DNA from: Pseudomonadota bacterium
GTDB lineage: Bacteria > Pseudomonadota > Alphaproteobacteria > Rhizobiales > Devosiaceae
NCBI GenBank assembly: GCA_023393475.1
Contig: JAEWLC010000070.1
Location: forward strand, 1-31,888
Direction: 5' to 3'
Length of the DNA stretch: 31,888 bases
The translations under genes were made by a program, and so were the position numbers. Positions within the stretch are counted from its first letter, which is position 1. Each line of letters starts with the position of its first letter. Positions 15,184 to 23,307 of the stretch are shown one piece after another. The notes below the pieces were generated by a model. It was not told the origin of the DNA. It searched no databases and worked only from the letters and a program-made list of their open reading frames with translations.

Positions 15184-15528
15184 TCAGAGGCCGAGCTCGG
15201 CCCGGAGCTTGCGCGTCAGCTTTTCGGCAATCATCCGGTGCGACTCGCGGATGTAGCCGGCCAGCAGCTCCGCATCGAGGACACCGGGCGCCACGCGGAG
15301 CCACTGGCGCTTGGCGAAATAGGCCGCCTGCCCGATGCCATCGAGCTCGACCAGCCCATCGAAGGCGATTTCGCTCACCTTGAAGACAAGCTCGCCATTT
15401 TCGTAGCCGATGAGGCAGAACACCTTGCCGCCGACCTTGGCGACCAGCGCCCCCCACTGCTCGACCGTGGTGGTCGCCGGCAGCCCGGCGATGAACTGCG
15501 CAAACCCGTCGCGCTCGTGGAGATTCAT
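15184..15528 (-). CDS. MmcQ/YjbR family DNA-binding-fold protein
   Basis: A 114-residue protein of the YjbR/MmcQ fold. It shows the pattern GLPATTTVEQWGALVAKVGGK, then VFCLIGYENGELVFKVS and the late AAYFAKRQWLRVAPG and GYIRESHRMIAEKLTRKLR. These match the CyaY-like alpha/beta family whose biological role is unclear and for which DNA binding is only proposed. The gene lies 9 bp downstream of the small membrane protein gene at 15538-15861 and is probably cotranscribed with it. Confidence 0.8.
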   Translation of the reverse strand: MNLHERDGFAQFIAGLPATTTVEQWGALVAKVGGKVFCLIGYENGELVFKVSEIAFDGLVELDGIGQAAYFAKRQWLRVAPGVLDAELLAGYIRESHRMIAEKLTRKLRAELGL

Positions 15529-15537
15529 TCGAGCGCC

Positions 15538-15861
15538 CTAGATCTGGTCGTGGCGGACGAAGAGCCGGGTCTTCCGCGACCGCCCGGCCCAGGCGAACAG
15601 GGCGCCCGGCGCGGCCAGCACGGCCCAGCCGGGACAGGCGAAGATGAACTCGGTCACCGGCTCGAGCACGAGGCCGAAGAAGCGCCCGGCGACGAAGGCG
15701 CGCACGGTCTCGAGGCTTTCCGCGTTCAGCCAGGCCCAGTTGTCGGCAAACGAGGTGAACAGCAGCTGGTTGGCGCCGAGCGAGCGCGTCCCGTCGATGA
15801 TGAAGAGGATCAGTGCCACGCCGAGCAGCCAGGTGCCCAGCACACGAAGGAAGAGACGCAT
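15538..15861 (-). CDS. small membrane protein, function unknown
   Basis: A 107-residue protein with an N-terminal helix (MRLFLRVLGTWLLGVALILFIIDG) and a second hydrophobic region (FIFACPGWAVLAAPGALFAWAG), ending in a basic tail (RSRKTRLFVRHD). ATG 15861 gives a typical membrane-protein start; a GTG at 15876 is in frame. It heads a two-gene unit with the yjbR-like gene. No functional family is recognised. Confidence 0.65.
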   Translation of the reverse strand: MRLFLRVLGTWLLGVALILFIIDGTRSLGANQLLFTSFADNWAWLNAESLETVRAFVAGRFFGLVLEPVTEFIFACPGWAVLAAPGALFAWAGRSRKTRLFVRHDQI

Positions 15862-15985
15862 CCCAAGTCCGTCCACACGGGGGCCGTGCCCTCAGCCCCG
15901 ATCGCCGCAATTGTTTCCCGCGCGCCCCTTCTGCCACGCGTTCGGCCCATGCCACAAGCCACGTTCCGACATGCTTGTTATCTCA

Positions 15986-16014
15986 CTTGCGGTCCGGGCC
16001 TCGATGAGTATATT
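15986..16014 (+). promoter_or_regulatory. candidate promoter of tRNA-Ser
   Basis: CTTGCG at 15986-15991 as -35 and TATATT at 16009-16014 as -10 are separated by 17 nt, close to the alphaproteobacterial housekeeping pattern. The predicted start would leave about 60 nt of leader before the tRNA. Confidence 0.5.
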
Positions 16015-16081
16015 GCGCCCGCTCCGGCAGGCTCACGCCCCGGACAGCAGACTCCGGGCCCAACCCGGCCGCTGCAGCAGC

Positions 16082-16171
16082 GGAGAGATGGCCGAGTGGT
16101 CGAAGGCGCACGCCTGGAAAGTGTGTAGGCGGGGAACCGTCTCAAGGGTTCGAATCCCTTTCTCTCCGCCA
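16082..16171 (+). tRNA. tRNA-Ser (anticodon GGA)
   Basis: The acceptor stem GGAGAGA (16082-16088) pairs perfectly with TCTCTCC (16161-16167). The anticodon stem CACGC/GTGTG encloses the loop CTGGAAA with anticodon GGA at 16116-16118, reading UCC/UCU. A long variable arm (from about 16126) marks a class II tRNA, and the T-arm loop GGTTCGAATCC is intact. CCA is encoded (16169-16171). Its 3' end is the integration site of the adjacent element. Confidence 0.97.
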
Positions 16172-16172
16172 T
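16158..16172 (+). repeat. attL: 15-bp core overlapping the tRNA-Ser 3' end
   Basis: CTTTCTCTCCGCCAT here is identical to 29775-29789. It comprises the end of the tRNA T-arm, the acceptor 3' strand and CCA. It sits 230 bp upstream of the integrase start, the normal arrangement for tRNA-targeting tyrosine recombinases. Confidence 0.88.
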
Positions 16173-16401
16173 TTCCTGCTATTCGTGGACATTCGCATAG
16201 GTCCGCTGACAGCCGGAAAAGCGTTTAAGCTCAGCTAGTTAACCCTAATTTCCGAAACATCAACTGTTCGCCGCCGTTCGCTGCGATCCGCTGGTTTCCG
16301 TGCTGAGGTTGTATACGCAACTGCAGGCCGAAACCGAAAGTTCTTGTTCTGGACTTCAGCGGTTCGTGGAGAGAAATGGTGGCCCGGAAAGGGTAACTGC
16401 C

Positions 16402-17589
16402 ATGGGAAAACCACTCACCGCGAGCCAGATCGAGAAGGTCACGACGCCCGGACTGTATCGGGCCGGCCCCGGCCTCTACGTGCAGGTGCGCGCCAGCGGC
16501 GCCAAGCATTGGGCGCTGCGCTATCAATTGAATGGTCGGGCCAGAATGATGGGTTTGGGGAGCACCCGCCTGTTCAGCCTGACCGATGCGACCAAACGAG
16601 CCCGCATTGCGCAGGTGATGCTCGCGGACAAAATCGACCCCATTGATGCACGGCGTGGCTCACAGCCTGTGGTTCCCCGTCCGGTGAGTACCGCACCCAC
16701 GTTCGAGAAGTTTGCCGGCACCTACATTGAGACGCACCGTGCCGGGTGGCGAAATCCAAAACACGCGCAACAGTGGGAGAACACGCTCGCCACCTACGTC
16801 TTTCCACACCTTGGCAAGTTGCCGGTCTCGGACATTACGGTGGAGGACGTGCTCAAGGTCCTCAAGACCATCTGGACCACCAAGCCCGAAACGGCCTCGC
16901 GCCTAAGGGGACGTATCGAGCAAATCCTCGGTGCCGCCGAGGCGTCCAAGCATCGCGCCGGTGCCAACCCGGCAAGCTGGAAAGGTGCCTTGCGGCACCT
17001 ACTACCCGCGCTCAACAAGGTCCAGAAAGTCGAGCACCACGCGGCGTTGCCCTACAAGGAACTGCCCGCCCTGATGGCTCGCGTTCGTTCGCGGGACGGT
17101 TGTGCCGCACGCGCAATCGAGTTCGTCGGGCTGACGGCCGCTCGATCCGGCGAGGTCCGCGGCGCCAAGTGGTCGGAGATCGATCTGACGGCCAAGACTT
17201 GGACCGTGCCAGCGGAGCGGATGAAAGCGGGTCGCGAGCATCGAGTCCCTTTGTCGGACGAGGCGTTGGCGCTGCTGCCGTCGAAGGCAGGGGCACCAAG
17301 CGCTCTGCTATTCCCCGGCGCGCGGCGAGGCGCCCCGCTTAGCGACATGAGCCTGTTGGCCGTACTGCGGCGGCTCAAGGTGGCCACCACCGTCCACGGC
17401 TTCCGCTCGTCATTCCGCGATTGGGCGGCCGAAACCGGCGCCACACGCGAAGTGGCTGAGGCTTGTCTAGCGCACGCGGTGGGCAACGCAGTTGAGCAGG
17501 CGTATCGGCGCACAGACTTTCTTGAGCAGCGCCGTGCTTTAATGGACGCGTGGGGCAAGTTCGTGGTGGGCTCAGCAGATGGCAAATGA
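16402..17589 (+). CDS. int: tyrosine recombinase integrase (P4-like, DUF4102 N-terminus)
   Basis: A 395-residue integrase. The N-terminal DUF4102-type arm-binding region includes GLYVQVRASGAKHWALRY. A core-binding SAM-like domain follows (FAGTYIETHRAGWRNPKHAQQW). The catalytic domain has Arg248 in TAARSGEVRG, His332 and Arg335 in HGFRSSFRDWAAE, His358 in LAHAVG and the nucleophile Tyr368 in EQAYRRTD. All five are present, so it should be active. ATG 16402 follows AAAGGG. It lies 230 bp downstream of its tRNA-Ser target and overlaps the next gene by 11 bp. Confidence 0.96.
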   Translation: MGKPLTASQIEKVTTPGLYRAGPGLYVQVRASGAKHWALRYQLNGRARMMGLGSTRLFSLTDATKRARIAQVMLADKIDPIDARRGSQPVVPRPVSTAPTFEKFAGTYIETHRAGWRNPKHAQQWENTLATYVFPHLGKLPVSDITVEDVLKVLKTIWTTKPETASRLRGRIEQILGAAEASKHRAGANPASWKGALRHLLPALNKVQKVEHHAALPYKELPALMARVRSRDGCAARAIEFVGLTAARSGEVRGAKWSEIDLTAKTWTVPAERMKAGREHRVPLSDEALALLPSKAGAPSALLFPGARRGAPLSDMSLLAVLRRLKVATTVHGFRSSFRDWAAETGATREVAEACLAHAVGNAVEQAYRRTDFLEQRRALMDAWGKFVVGSADGK

Positions 17590-18565
17590 CCCGCTTGCGG
17601 TGACGCAGTTCGATCTGCACTCTTTGGTGACTCCGACTGGACCGTCGCGGGTCGCAGATATGCATACGTTCGCGCGCCCCGGCGATGTGAGTTTTGCCGA
17701 TGTGTGGCTGGCTCACCTCGGCGGGCAGGCGATGGCCGAGCGCCATACTCGCCAAGCTCTCGGGCCTGCCGACAAGCGTGCCAACGAGCAGCACATCGAT
17801 CTGGTAACGGGTACGTCCACCCTTGTGCCGGCGCCGGACCGCGGGGACGTACTCGCGGCCCGCCTCGGTCTCCGCACCCTCATCCACCACCGTGCCCGGA
17901 CGAAGCAGCGCAGCTTGTCAGCGGACCTGTGGGTGGCCCTCGTGCGTGGGCTCCGCATCGAACCGATTTGGACGCGGCGCAATCGCACACGCAATGCAGT
18001 CAGGACCGCACGGACCTTGCAGGGCCGAACGAACCGCGGAGAACCTCTGATGGCCACAGATATCGTGGCCTCCGTCGCCGGGTGGCAGGGCACCAGCAAG
18101 GCGACCACGTGGAATGCTCTCGCCCATGTTTCATCGACCAATGCTGCAGCGGGGCACGCCTCGGACCCATGGTTTGACAGTGGGAAGCAGGACGCAGTGG
18201 CCGCCGAGCTTGGCCGCATGTTCCGATCTGGCGAGGCGGAACAGCGCACACGGTGGGACCTGTTCAATCTAGTTGAGGGCTTCTACGCCCGCGGCCTTGT
18301 CCCAACCGATTATGCACTGAAGGCTCTGGACCATGCCCTAGAAATGACGGAAACCGCCGCCTTGGCCGATGTGGTACGCCGTGATGCCTTTATGGTCTTG
18401 GCCGGCTATTTGGCGGAGCACTCGACGGAGCCGTCCATGGCCTCGATGCTGGATGCGCTGGCAGGTTTCGATGACGTGCCGGACTCAACCACTGTTTGGC
18501 GGTGGGTGCGCGGGCCGCTTAGTCCGCTCTTTAGCCGCGCCGTGGACCTCATCCGACGCCACTGA
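17579..18565 (+). CDS. unknown protein cotranscribed with the integrase
   Basis: A 328-residue, probably soluble protein; no signal or membrane helix is seen. The start overlaps the integrase 3' end by 11 bp, so translation is likely coupled. The N-terminal half is rich in Arg and Thr (WTRRNRTRNAVRTARTLQGRT). The C-terminal half is helical (DLFNLVEGFYARGLVPTDYA, DVVRRDAFMVLAGYLAEH) and ends WRWVRGPLSPLFSRAVDLIRRH. No domain family is recognised. Coupling suggests a role in recombination or element control, such as a directionality or regulatory factor, but no HTH is obvious. Confidence 0.75.
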   Translation: MANDPLAVTQFDLHSLVTPTGPSRVADMHTFARPGDVSFADVWLAHLGGQAMAERHTRQALGPADKRANEQHIDLVTGTSTLVPAPDRGDVLAARLGLRTLIHHRARTKQRSLSADLWVALVRGLRIEPIWTRRNRTRNAVRTARTLQGRTNRGEPLMATDIVASVAGWQGTSKATTWNALAHVSSTNAAAGHASDPWFDSGKQDAVAAELGRMFRSGEAEQRTRWDLFNLVEGFYARGLVPTDYALKALDHALEMTETAALADVVRRDAFMVLAGYLAEHSTEPSMASMLDALAGFDDVPDSTTVWRWVRGPLSPLFSRAVDLIRRH

Positions 18566-18694
18566 CCATAGCGACTCTAAATAGAGGCCCGACCGGACCA
18601 AATCCCGGCTGAGCCCTCTGTGTTGTTCTGTCCTCATCGACAACGCGCCGAACGCAATCCGCACGGATGCCGGCGAACAAGATGGAGGGCAGAT

Positions 18695-18919
18695 ATGCTC
18701 AACAACCCCGACGCAAACACCGGCTCCGGCGTGTCGCTTCTGCGACTCGGCGCCGTCAAGGAGCGGACCGGCCTCGGCAGAACGGTCCTCTATGACCTGA
18801 TTGGCCGCGGCGATTTCCCCGCACCCATCCACGTCGCCGGCACACGTGTCAGCGCATGGCCTAGCCACCTCGTGGACCGCTGGATTGCGGCACAGATTGC
18901 AGGAGGCGCCAATGGCTAA
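18695..18919 (+). CDS. AlpA-like transcriptional regulator / excisionase-type HTH protein
   Basis: A 74-residue winged-HTH protein of the AlpA/MerR-like type. The core is LLRLGAVKERTGLGRTVLYD, then LIGRGDFPAPIHVAGTRVSAW with the terminal HLVDRWIA, the classic pattern for prophage and satellite regulators that activate int or act as Xis. GGAGGG lies 5-6 nt before ATG 18695. Its stop overlaps the next gene's start, so it heads an operon of three genes (18695-19846). Confidence 0.9.
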   Translation: MLNNPDANTGSGVSLLRLGAVKERTGLGRTVLYDLIGRGDFPAPIHVAGTRVSAWPSHLVDRWIAAQIAGGANG

Positions 18920-19325
18920 CGATCAGGCGCTCCACAATGCGGGTGAACTCGGCAATGCCGAATTGCTCCTCGAACTCATCGCTGACGCGAACCGCGCGGA
19001 GGCCACACAGGACGGTTTCCATCGTGCTCACCAAGCGGCTCACCAGTTCTACCTTGAGAAGAAGGCGGACCGAGACCGCGTAGTCCGGAACCACCAACTT
19101 CATGGACAAGGCGTGCCCGCGGCCCAAATGGCCGCTTTGGACTCGGCCGTTGAACGTGCCGACTTTGAACGCAAGTCCGCCTACGATGATGCTACCCGGC
19201 ACAGCAAGGCCGTCGCGGTGCCGGCCAAGGTCTTGCTACGTGATGCCGAGCACTACCTCAACACGAATGCTCAGCACCTTCGCGTCGTCCTGCCCCCTGA
19301 TCTGAACAATGGGGGTCGCAAATGA
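18912..19325 (+). CDS. unknown small element protein
   Basis: A 137-residue, strongly helical, charged protein with several coiled-coil-like stretches (NAELLLELIADANRAEATQD, FERKSAYDDATRHSKA). It overlaps the alpA-like stop by 8 bp. AGGAGG at 18901-18906 precedes ATG 18912. The 3' end overlaps the next gene as ATGA. There are no membrane segments, and no family is recognised. Confidence 0.72.
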   Translation: MANDQALHNAGELGNAELLLELIADANRAEATQDGFHRAHQAAHQFYLEKKADRDRVVRNHQLHGQGVPAAQMAALDSAVERADFERKSAYDDATRHSKAVAVPAKVLLRDAEHYLNTNAQHLRVVLPPDLNNGGRK

Positions 19326-19846
19326 GCTACCGAAAGACTCTGGAAGACTCTACCGCAACTATCGCCGCTAAGCGGGCCGAAAAGCGCTCTTGGCGCAATC
19401 GGCCAGCGCCGTACGAAGTGACGCTGCGGGCGCGTCTGGATGACCTCGAAAAGGTGTGCGTACCCGTCAATCCTATCGTCGGCTTGGACGCCCTTAGTTG
19501 GGACAGGTCGGCTCGTGGCTTCGATATCCCCGGTCACGACAGGATCGAGCTTATCTACGACCCGCGGGCGTTCTACCTCGCCGATCCTGCCAACAAGAAG
19601 CGCGTAGTTGAGCATATCGAACGCACCCTCCGCGAGCAGTACGCCGGTATCAAGGACACCGCTACCGATGCGGAAAGGCGCTCGGCTATCGCCAAGCTGG
19701 ACGCCGAAATCCTCGAACTTGAGCGACTCCAGGTCGCGGCTATCCGCGCAATCCGGGCGGCCGGCGAGTGGGTCCCATTCCCGCTCAAGGTCGATATCCG
19801 CGCCGTGTTGTCGGTGGACGGCCCCAAGCCTCGTCCTCGCGACTGA
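19322..19846 (+). CDS. unknown small element protein
   Basis: A 174-residue protein, basic at the N-terminus (AAKRAEKRSWRNRPAPYEV), with a helical C-terminal half (ERRSAIAKLDAEILELERLQVAAIRAIRAA) likely to form a coiled coil. The middle has HDRIELIYDPRAFYLADPANK. The start overlaps the previous stop (ATGA). It is the last gene of the alpA-like operon. No family is recognised. Confidence 0.72.
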   Translation: MSYRKTLEDSTATIAAKRAEKRSWRNRPAPYEVTLRARLDDLEKVCVPVNPIVGLDALSWDRSARGFDIPGHDRIELIYDPRAFYLADPANKKRVVEHIERTLREQYAGIKDTATDAERRSAIAKLDAEILELERLQVAAIRAIRAAGEWVPFPLKVDIRAVLSVDGPKPRPRD

Positions 19847-20051
19847 TCATTAACGCGCGGCGGCCCCTCCTCCGTCGCGCACACCGGCCGGCGTAACGCC
19901 CCGGCCACCCCCGGCGCGGCCTACATGGGTTGCGGGTCGCGCCGGCCCTATCCCACGGTTCTCCTGAGGGGCCGTGGCAAACTGGGCCGCCTCGTCATTC
20001 CTCGGGTGGCAAGGCGGCTTCCTTTTCCAACCGTTCACGAAAGGAACGACC
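19847..20051 (+). other. intergenic region between two element operons
   Basis: This 205-bp, very GC-rich stretch separates the alpA-like operon from the replication operon. It contains short dyads (GGCGT/ACGCC near 19890) and a longer stem-loop at 19986-20018 followed by a T-rich tail. It probably ends the upstream operon and holds the promoter of the next. No additional gene is supported. Confidence 0.4.
19986..20026 (+). terminator. weak candidate terminator before the replication operon
   Basis: GCCGCCT (19986-19992) pairs with AGGCGGC (20012-20018) across a 19-nt loop and is followed by TTCCTTTT. The loop is long, so the call is tentative. Confidence 0.3.
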
Positions 20052-20333
20052 ATGACCACGAAGATTCAGATCAGCGGAAACGCCAACGCCAACCTGCCGA
20101 GCTACACGCTGGACGAAGCCGAGCGCATGCTCGCCGAATATCCTCCCGGTGGCTTGCCCCCCAAGGATATGGACAAGTTGTCCCGTCGCTATTGGGCCAA
20201 GCATGGCAAGGCCAAGCCGGTGGCCGGTGCCGATGAGGACATTAGCGACCTCATCCCCACGCCCAAGACCCATGAGGAAATCTGGGCCAAGTGGAACACT
20301 CAGGGCCGCGGCCGCACCGGTGGCGCCAAATGA
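20052..20333 (+). CDS. unknown small element protein
   Basis: A 93-residue protein starting MTTKIQISGNANANLPSY, then a helical part (DEAERMLAEYPPGGLPPKDMD) and a C-terminal THEEIWAKWNTQGRGR. AAAGGAAC precedes the ATG. It is the first gene of the operon leading to the Prim-Pol gene and overlaps the next gene as ATGA. No family is recognised. Confidence 0.65.
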   Translation: MTTKIQISGNANANLPSYTLDEAERMLAEYPPGGLPPKDMDKLSRRYWAKHGKAKPVAGADEDISDLIPTPKTHEEIWAKWNTQGRGRTGGAK

Positions 20334-20542
20334 CCCATGTGCCGCGCCCTGAACCGTGGGCCGATGTGCCGCCCATCATGCCGACGACCCTCGTTGAGGT
20401 CGCGGACGTGGTGGGCGCCACGGGCACACGGCCACGCCGCAAGGCGGGTGCCGCGCCGACCATGAGCGCGACGGAAATCAGTCGCCGCGCCGCCGACTTT
20501 GTCGAACTTCGCGAATCCGGACTGCTACGGCGCCGGACATGA
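20330..20542 (+). CDS. unknown very small element protein
   Basis: A 70-residue, proline- and arginine-rich protein (THVPRPEPWADVPPIMPTTL, TGTRPRRKAGAAPTMSATE, ISRRAADFVELRESGLLRRR). The start overlaps the upstream stop (ATGA). The composition suggests nucleic-acid contact, but no domain is recognised. Support comes mainly from the overlap and the packed operon. Confidence 0.55.
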   Translation: MTHVPRPEPWADVPPIMPTTLVEVADVVGATGTRPRRKAGAAPTMSATEISRRAADFVELRESGLLRRRT

Positions 20543-20629
20543 CTACCGCGGTATGGGTCGGAACGGAGCACGTCCCCTCAACCGCGTCCCCCTCAACGGC
20601 CGTCTAGGCCAAGCTAAGGACAAGCTCCG

Positions 20630-21127
20630 ATGTCGTACCATCACGAACTACCAGTACCCCGCCCTATGTCGCGCCTTGAGCGCCAGCATTTCGATGCTCA
20701 GAACACCGTCACCGGCATTCGCCGCCGCACGCACGACACGCTCATTGGCGAGTTCGCCGCGCTCAATGGGATTGCACGCACGCCCCGTCCATTCGCCCTG
20801 TCCACCCTTGCGGCTGGTGGCGTCTCGGACGCCAAGGACGCATGGGGCGCCATGTACCGCTTCCCGGCGGCGGACCACCTCACTTGGTTCCGCAACGGCG
20901 CCCAAGCCGCCTTGGTGCTCAGCCAGCCCTACGCCGGCTCCGACGTGGACAGACTCCATGCCTATGCGGCCGAGCGCGGCCTCGCGTTGCACATGCCGCC
21001 GAACCCCAAGGCCTCCTTCTGGTTTCCGGGCTGGACGCTCGCCATCGCCATCACACGTCCCGACTTTGGACCGGTGCGCTGGCTGGACGACCAAGTGGCC
21101 TTTTCATGGGACGGGCCGGTCCAATGA
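20630..21127 (+). CDS. unknown element protein upstream of the primase gene
   Basis: A 165-residue protein with MSRLERQHFDAQNTVTGIRR near the N-terminus, GIARTPRPFALSTLAAGGVS in the middle and an aromatic C-terminal part (SFWFPGWTLAIAITRPDFGP, VRWLDDQVAFSWDGP). ATG 20630 is used. The stop overlaps a short ORF at 21124. It is in the same operon as the Prim-Pol gene. There are no membrane helices or recognised family. Confidence 0.65.
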   Translation: MSYHHELPVPRPMSRLERQHFDAQNTVTGIRRRTHDTLIGEFAALNGIARTPRPFALSTLAAGGVSDAKDAWGAMYRFPAADHLTWFRNGAQAALVLSQPYAGSDVDRLHAYAAERGLALHMPPNPKASFWFPGWTLAIAITRPDFGPVRWLDDQVAFSWDGPVQ

Positions 21128-21306
21128 CCGAGAAACGACAAGCTTCACTCGGGGTGCTCAACGGAGTTACCCCCAAGTTTGAAGCCGCCGCATCGTGCCG
21201 GGTGTGGCGAGCAGTTCAAGCGTTCCGACCCCGGCACGGGTCGGTTTATGCGGGTGGTGTCGAGGCGGATTGGTCTCCTCACCTCGATGCCACCCAACCA
21301 ATCTGA
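21124..21306 (+). CDS. possible 60-residue element protein
   Basis: A short ORF whose ATG overlaps the upstream stop as ATGA and which ends 11 bp before the Prim-Pol ATG, as expected in this packed operon. The product begins MTEKRQASLGVLNGVTPKFE. An alternative frame over the second half reads AGCGEQFKRSDPGTGRFMRV, which looks at least as protein-like. The region could therefore hold a frameshifted or differently framed small gene. Confidence 0.35.
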   Translation: MTEKRQASLGVLNGVTPKFEAAASCRVWRAVQAFRPRHGSVYAGGVEADWSPHLDATQPI

Positions 21307-21316
21307 GGAGACCGCT

Positions 21317-23302
21317 ATGACTCACAAGCTAGACGACGACGCCTTGAATGCGCTTAGCCGCATCCGCTCAGCCGGGCTCGATATCATCCCCCTCGGGGTG
21401 AGGTCCAAGCTACCAAAGGACAAGGGATTCTTGTTGCACGACTACGGCGACTGGGACTTCCAGCGGCACGTGGGCAAGGGCGGCAACCTGGGCATCCGCG
21501 CTCGCGCCAAGGACCTCATTATTGACGTGGACCCAAAGAACGGTGGCGAGGAATCCTTCGCCGCGCTGCAATGGGAATGTGATGACGACTTTAGCCGCTA
21601 CCCGTACACCATTACTGGCTCAGGCGGCCGGCATATCTACATGTCCAAGCCCGAGGAGGGTCGGTGGCGCTGGCACCTGAAAGGGTATCGCGGCATCGAT
21701 TTCCAGTCGCTCGGACGCTACGTCGTGGCGCCGGGATCGATCCACCCCGAAACCGGCAACGCCTACACGTTCCACATGCCTAGCGGCGCGGATTTCAACA
21801 CAGCCGCGCCGTCCCTCTTGCTGGACCTTTTGCGCAAGCCTGAGCGTGCAAGTAGCAACGTGGGGTCCGGCGTTGTCAGCCGTGATGACCTGCGCGATCT
21901 GTTGTCAAAGCTCGATCCAGCGGACTTCGGCAAGCAGGGTGAACACCATGACGAATGGCTGGACCTCGCGATGGCGGCGCATCACGCAACTGGTGGCGAC
22001 GGTATGGACGAGTGGTTGGAATGGTGCGCTCAAGATGAGCAGTACGGCGAGGATGCGAGCCGTTTGAACGCCTACCGATGGGACTCCTTCGACGAGGGAC
22101 GTAGCGACGGTATTACCTACAAAACTCTGCTGCGTGCCGTGTCGCGGGTTGCCCCAAAGGCCGTCGCGGGCCTTCGGCTCGCCGGTGATGCGGCGAAGGA
22201 CTTTGCCGATGATCTGGATGATGAGGTCAGCGAGGATGCTGCGGTAACGCCGGGCGACCGTGTCGCCGGGCTCACGACCATTCGCGCATCCAACATTATT
22301 CAGAAGCCTATCCAGTGGTTGTGGCGTCACCGCTACGCCATAGGCAAGCTCAGCGGCATTGCGGGCGTTCCTGACCAAGGCAAGTCACAGGTCACCATCG
22401 CGATTGCCGCCGTGGTGACCAACGGCGGGCTCTTTCCCGATGGTGCCCGCGCGCCGCTCGGCGATGTGATCCTAATGAGCGCCGAGGATGACCCGGCCGA
22501 TACGACCGCACCGCGCCTAACCGCGGCTGGCGCTGATCTGGAGCGCGTTCGCATCCTCAACATGCTGGTCAAGGTCAAGGGGGAGCAGCGGATGTTTTCC
22601 CTCAAGGACGACGTGAATCGCCTACGGGAACTCCTCCGACAGAATCCGGCCGTGAAACTCATAGTGGTTGACCCTATCAGCGCGTACATGGGCGCCGGTT
22701 CGGTCGATACATTCAAGAACTCGGATGTTCGCGCCGTCCTCGCGCCGCTGAGCGACCTCGCCGCCGAAACTGGCGTTGCGGTCATCTACGTGTCGCACTT
22801 CAATAAGTCGGGCACGGGCGGGGCCCTCAACCGCGTGACCGATAGCCTCGCGTTTACTGCGCTGGCGCGCTCATTCTGGGCAGTGCTGCCGGAGCTAGAC
22901 GATAGTGGTGATGCGACTGGTCGCAAGCTGATGGTGCGTATCAAGCAGAACATCGCCGCACCCGTTGGCGGCCTCGCGTACCACATCGAAAGCGTCGTTC
23001 TGCACGACGAGCAGGGCAATGAGATTCACACCTCTAAAGTGGTCTGGGACGGCGTCGTGGACAAGACGGCGGATGAGGTGCTGAACAGCCGGCCGGCTGA
23101 GCAGGGGACACCAAAGCAAAACGCCGCAAAACTCTTTCTGGTCGAGACGCTGGAGTATGGTCCGGTCGAGTCTGGCGTGATGTACCTCATGGCGGAAGCT
23201 CAGAAGATCGCCGCTAGAACGCTGGACCGGGCCAAGACGGAAATGGGCGTTACATCGGTGAAGATCGGGGCCAAGTGGTACTGGACGGCCGGCGATGACT
23301 AA
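21317..23302 (+). CDS. Prim-Pol / RecA-type replication protein (primase-helicase)
   Basis: A 661-residue protein that can start and unwind replication of the excised element. Residues about 15-170 form a bifunctional primase-polymerase domain with catalytic Asp70 and Asp72 in IIDVDPKNGG, GSGGRHIY with His106, and Asp128 in GIDFQS followed by RYVVAPGSIHPETG. Residues 187-280 resemble a PriCT_2 domain. From about 330 a RecA/RepA-type ATPase follows, with Walker A GVPDQGKS (Lys356) and Walker B LIVVDP (Asp452). A winged-helix-like tail ends the protein. GAGGAG precedes ATG 21317. It is the last large gene of its operon and abuts an inverted-repeat region. Confidence 0.92.
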   Translation: MTHKLDDDALNALSRIRSAGLDIIPLGVRSKLPKDKGFLLHDYGDWDFQRHVGKGGNLGIRARAKDLIIDVDPKNGGEESFAALQWECDDDFSRYPYTITGSGGRHIYMSKPEEGRWRWHLKGYRGIDFQSLGRYVVAPGSIHPETGNAYTFHMPSGADFNTAAPSLLLDLLRKPERASSNVGSGVVSRDDLRDLLSKLDPADFGKQGEHHDEWLDLAMAAHHATGGDGMDEWLEWCAQDEQYGEDASRLNAYRWDSFDEGRSDGITYKTLLRAVSRVAPKAVAGLRLAGDAAKDFADDLDDEVSEDAAVTPGDRVAGLTTIRASNIIQKPIQWLWRHRYAIGKLSGIAGVPDQGKSQVTIAIAAVVTNGGLFPDGARAPLGDVILMSAEDDPADTTAPRLTAAGADLERVRILNMLVKVKGEQRMFSLKDDVNRLRELLRQNPAVKLIVVDPISAYMGAGSVDTFKNSDVRAVLAPLSDLAAETGVAVIYVSHFNKSGTGGALNRVTDSLAFTALARSFWAVLPELDDSGDATGRKLMVRIKQNIAAPVGGLAYHIESVVLHDEQGNEIHTSKVVWDGVVDKTADEVLNSRPAEQGTPKQNAAKLFLVETLEYGPVESGVMYLMAEAQKIAARTLDRAKTEMGVTSVKIGAKWYWTAGDD

Positions 23303-23307
23303 GGAGC

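Noticed and set aside
13982..15955. Very long reverse-strand open frame (657 codons) over the peroxiredoxin gene
   Set aside because: It is an antisense shadow of well-supported genes with high-GC codon bias; the product is Arg/Gly-rich with no domain.
16376..16396. Six-residue leader ORF before the integrase
   Set aside because: It has GGAGAG upstream but is too short to judge; chance occurrence is likely.
20539..20607. 22-codon ORF coupled by ATGA to the 70-residue gene
   Set aside because: Too short and low-complexity to support as a gene without conservation data.
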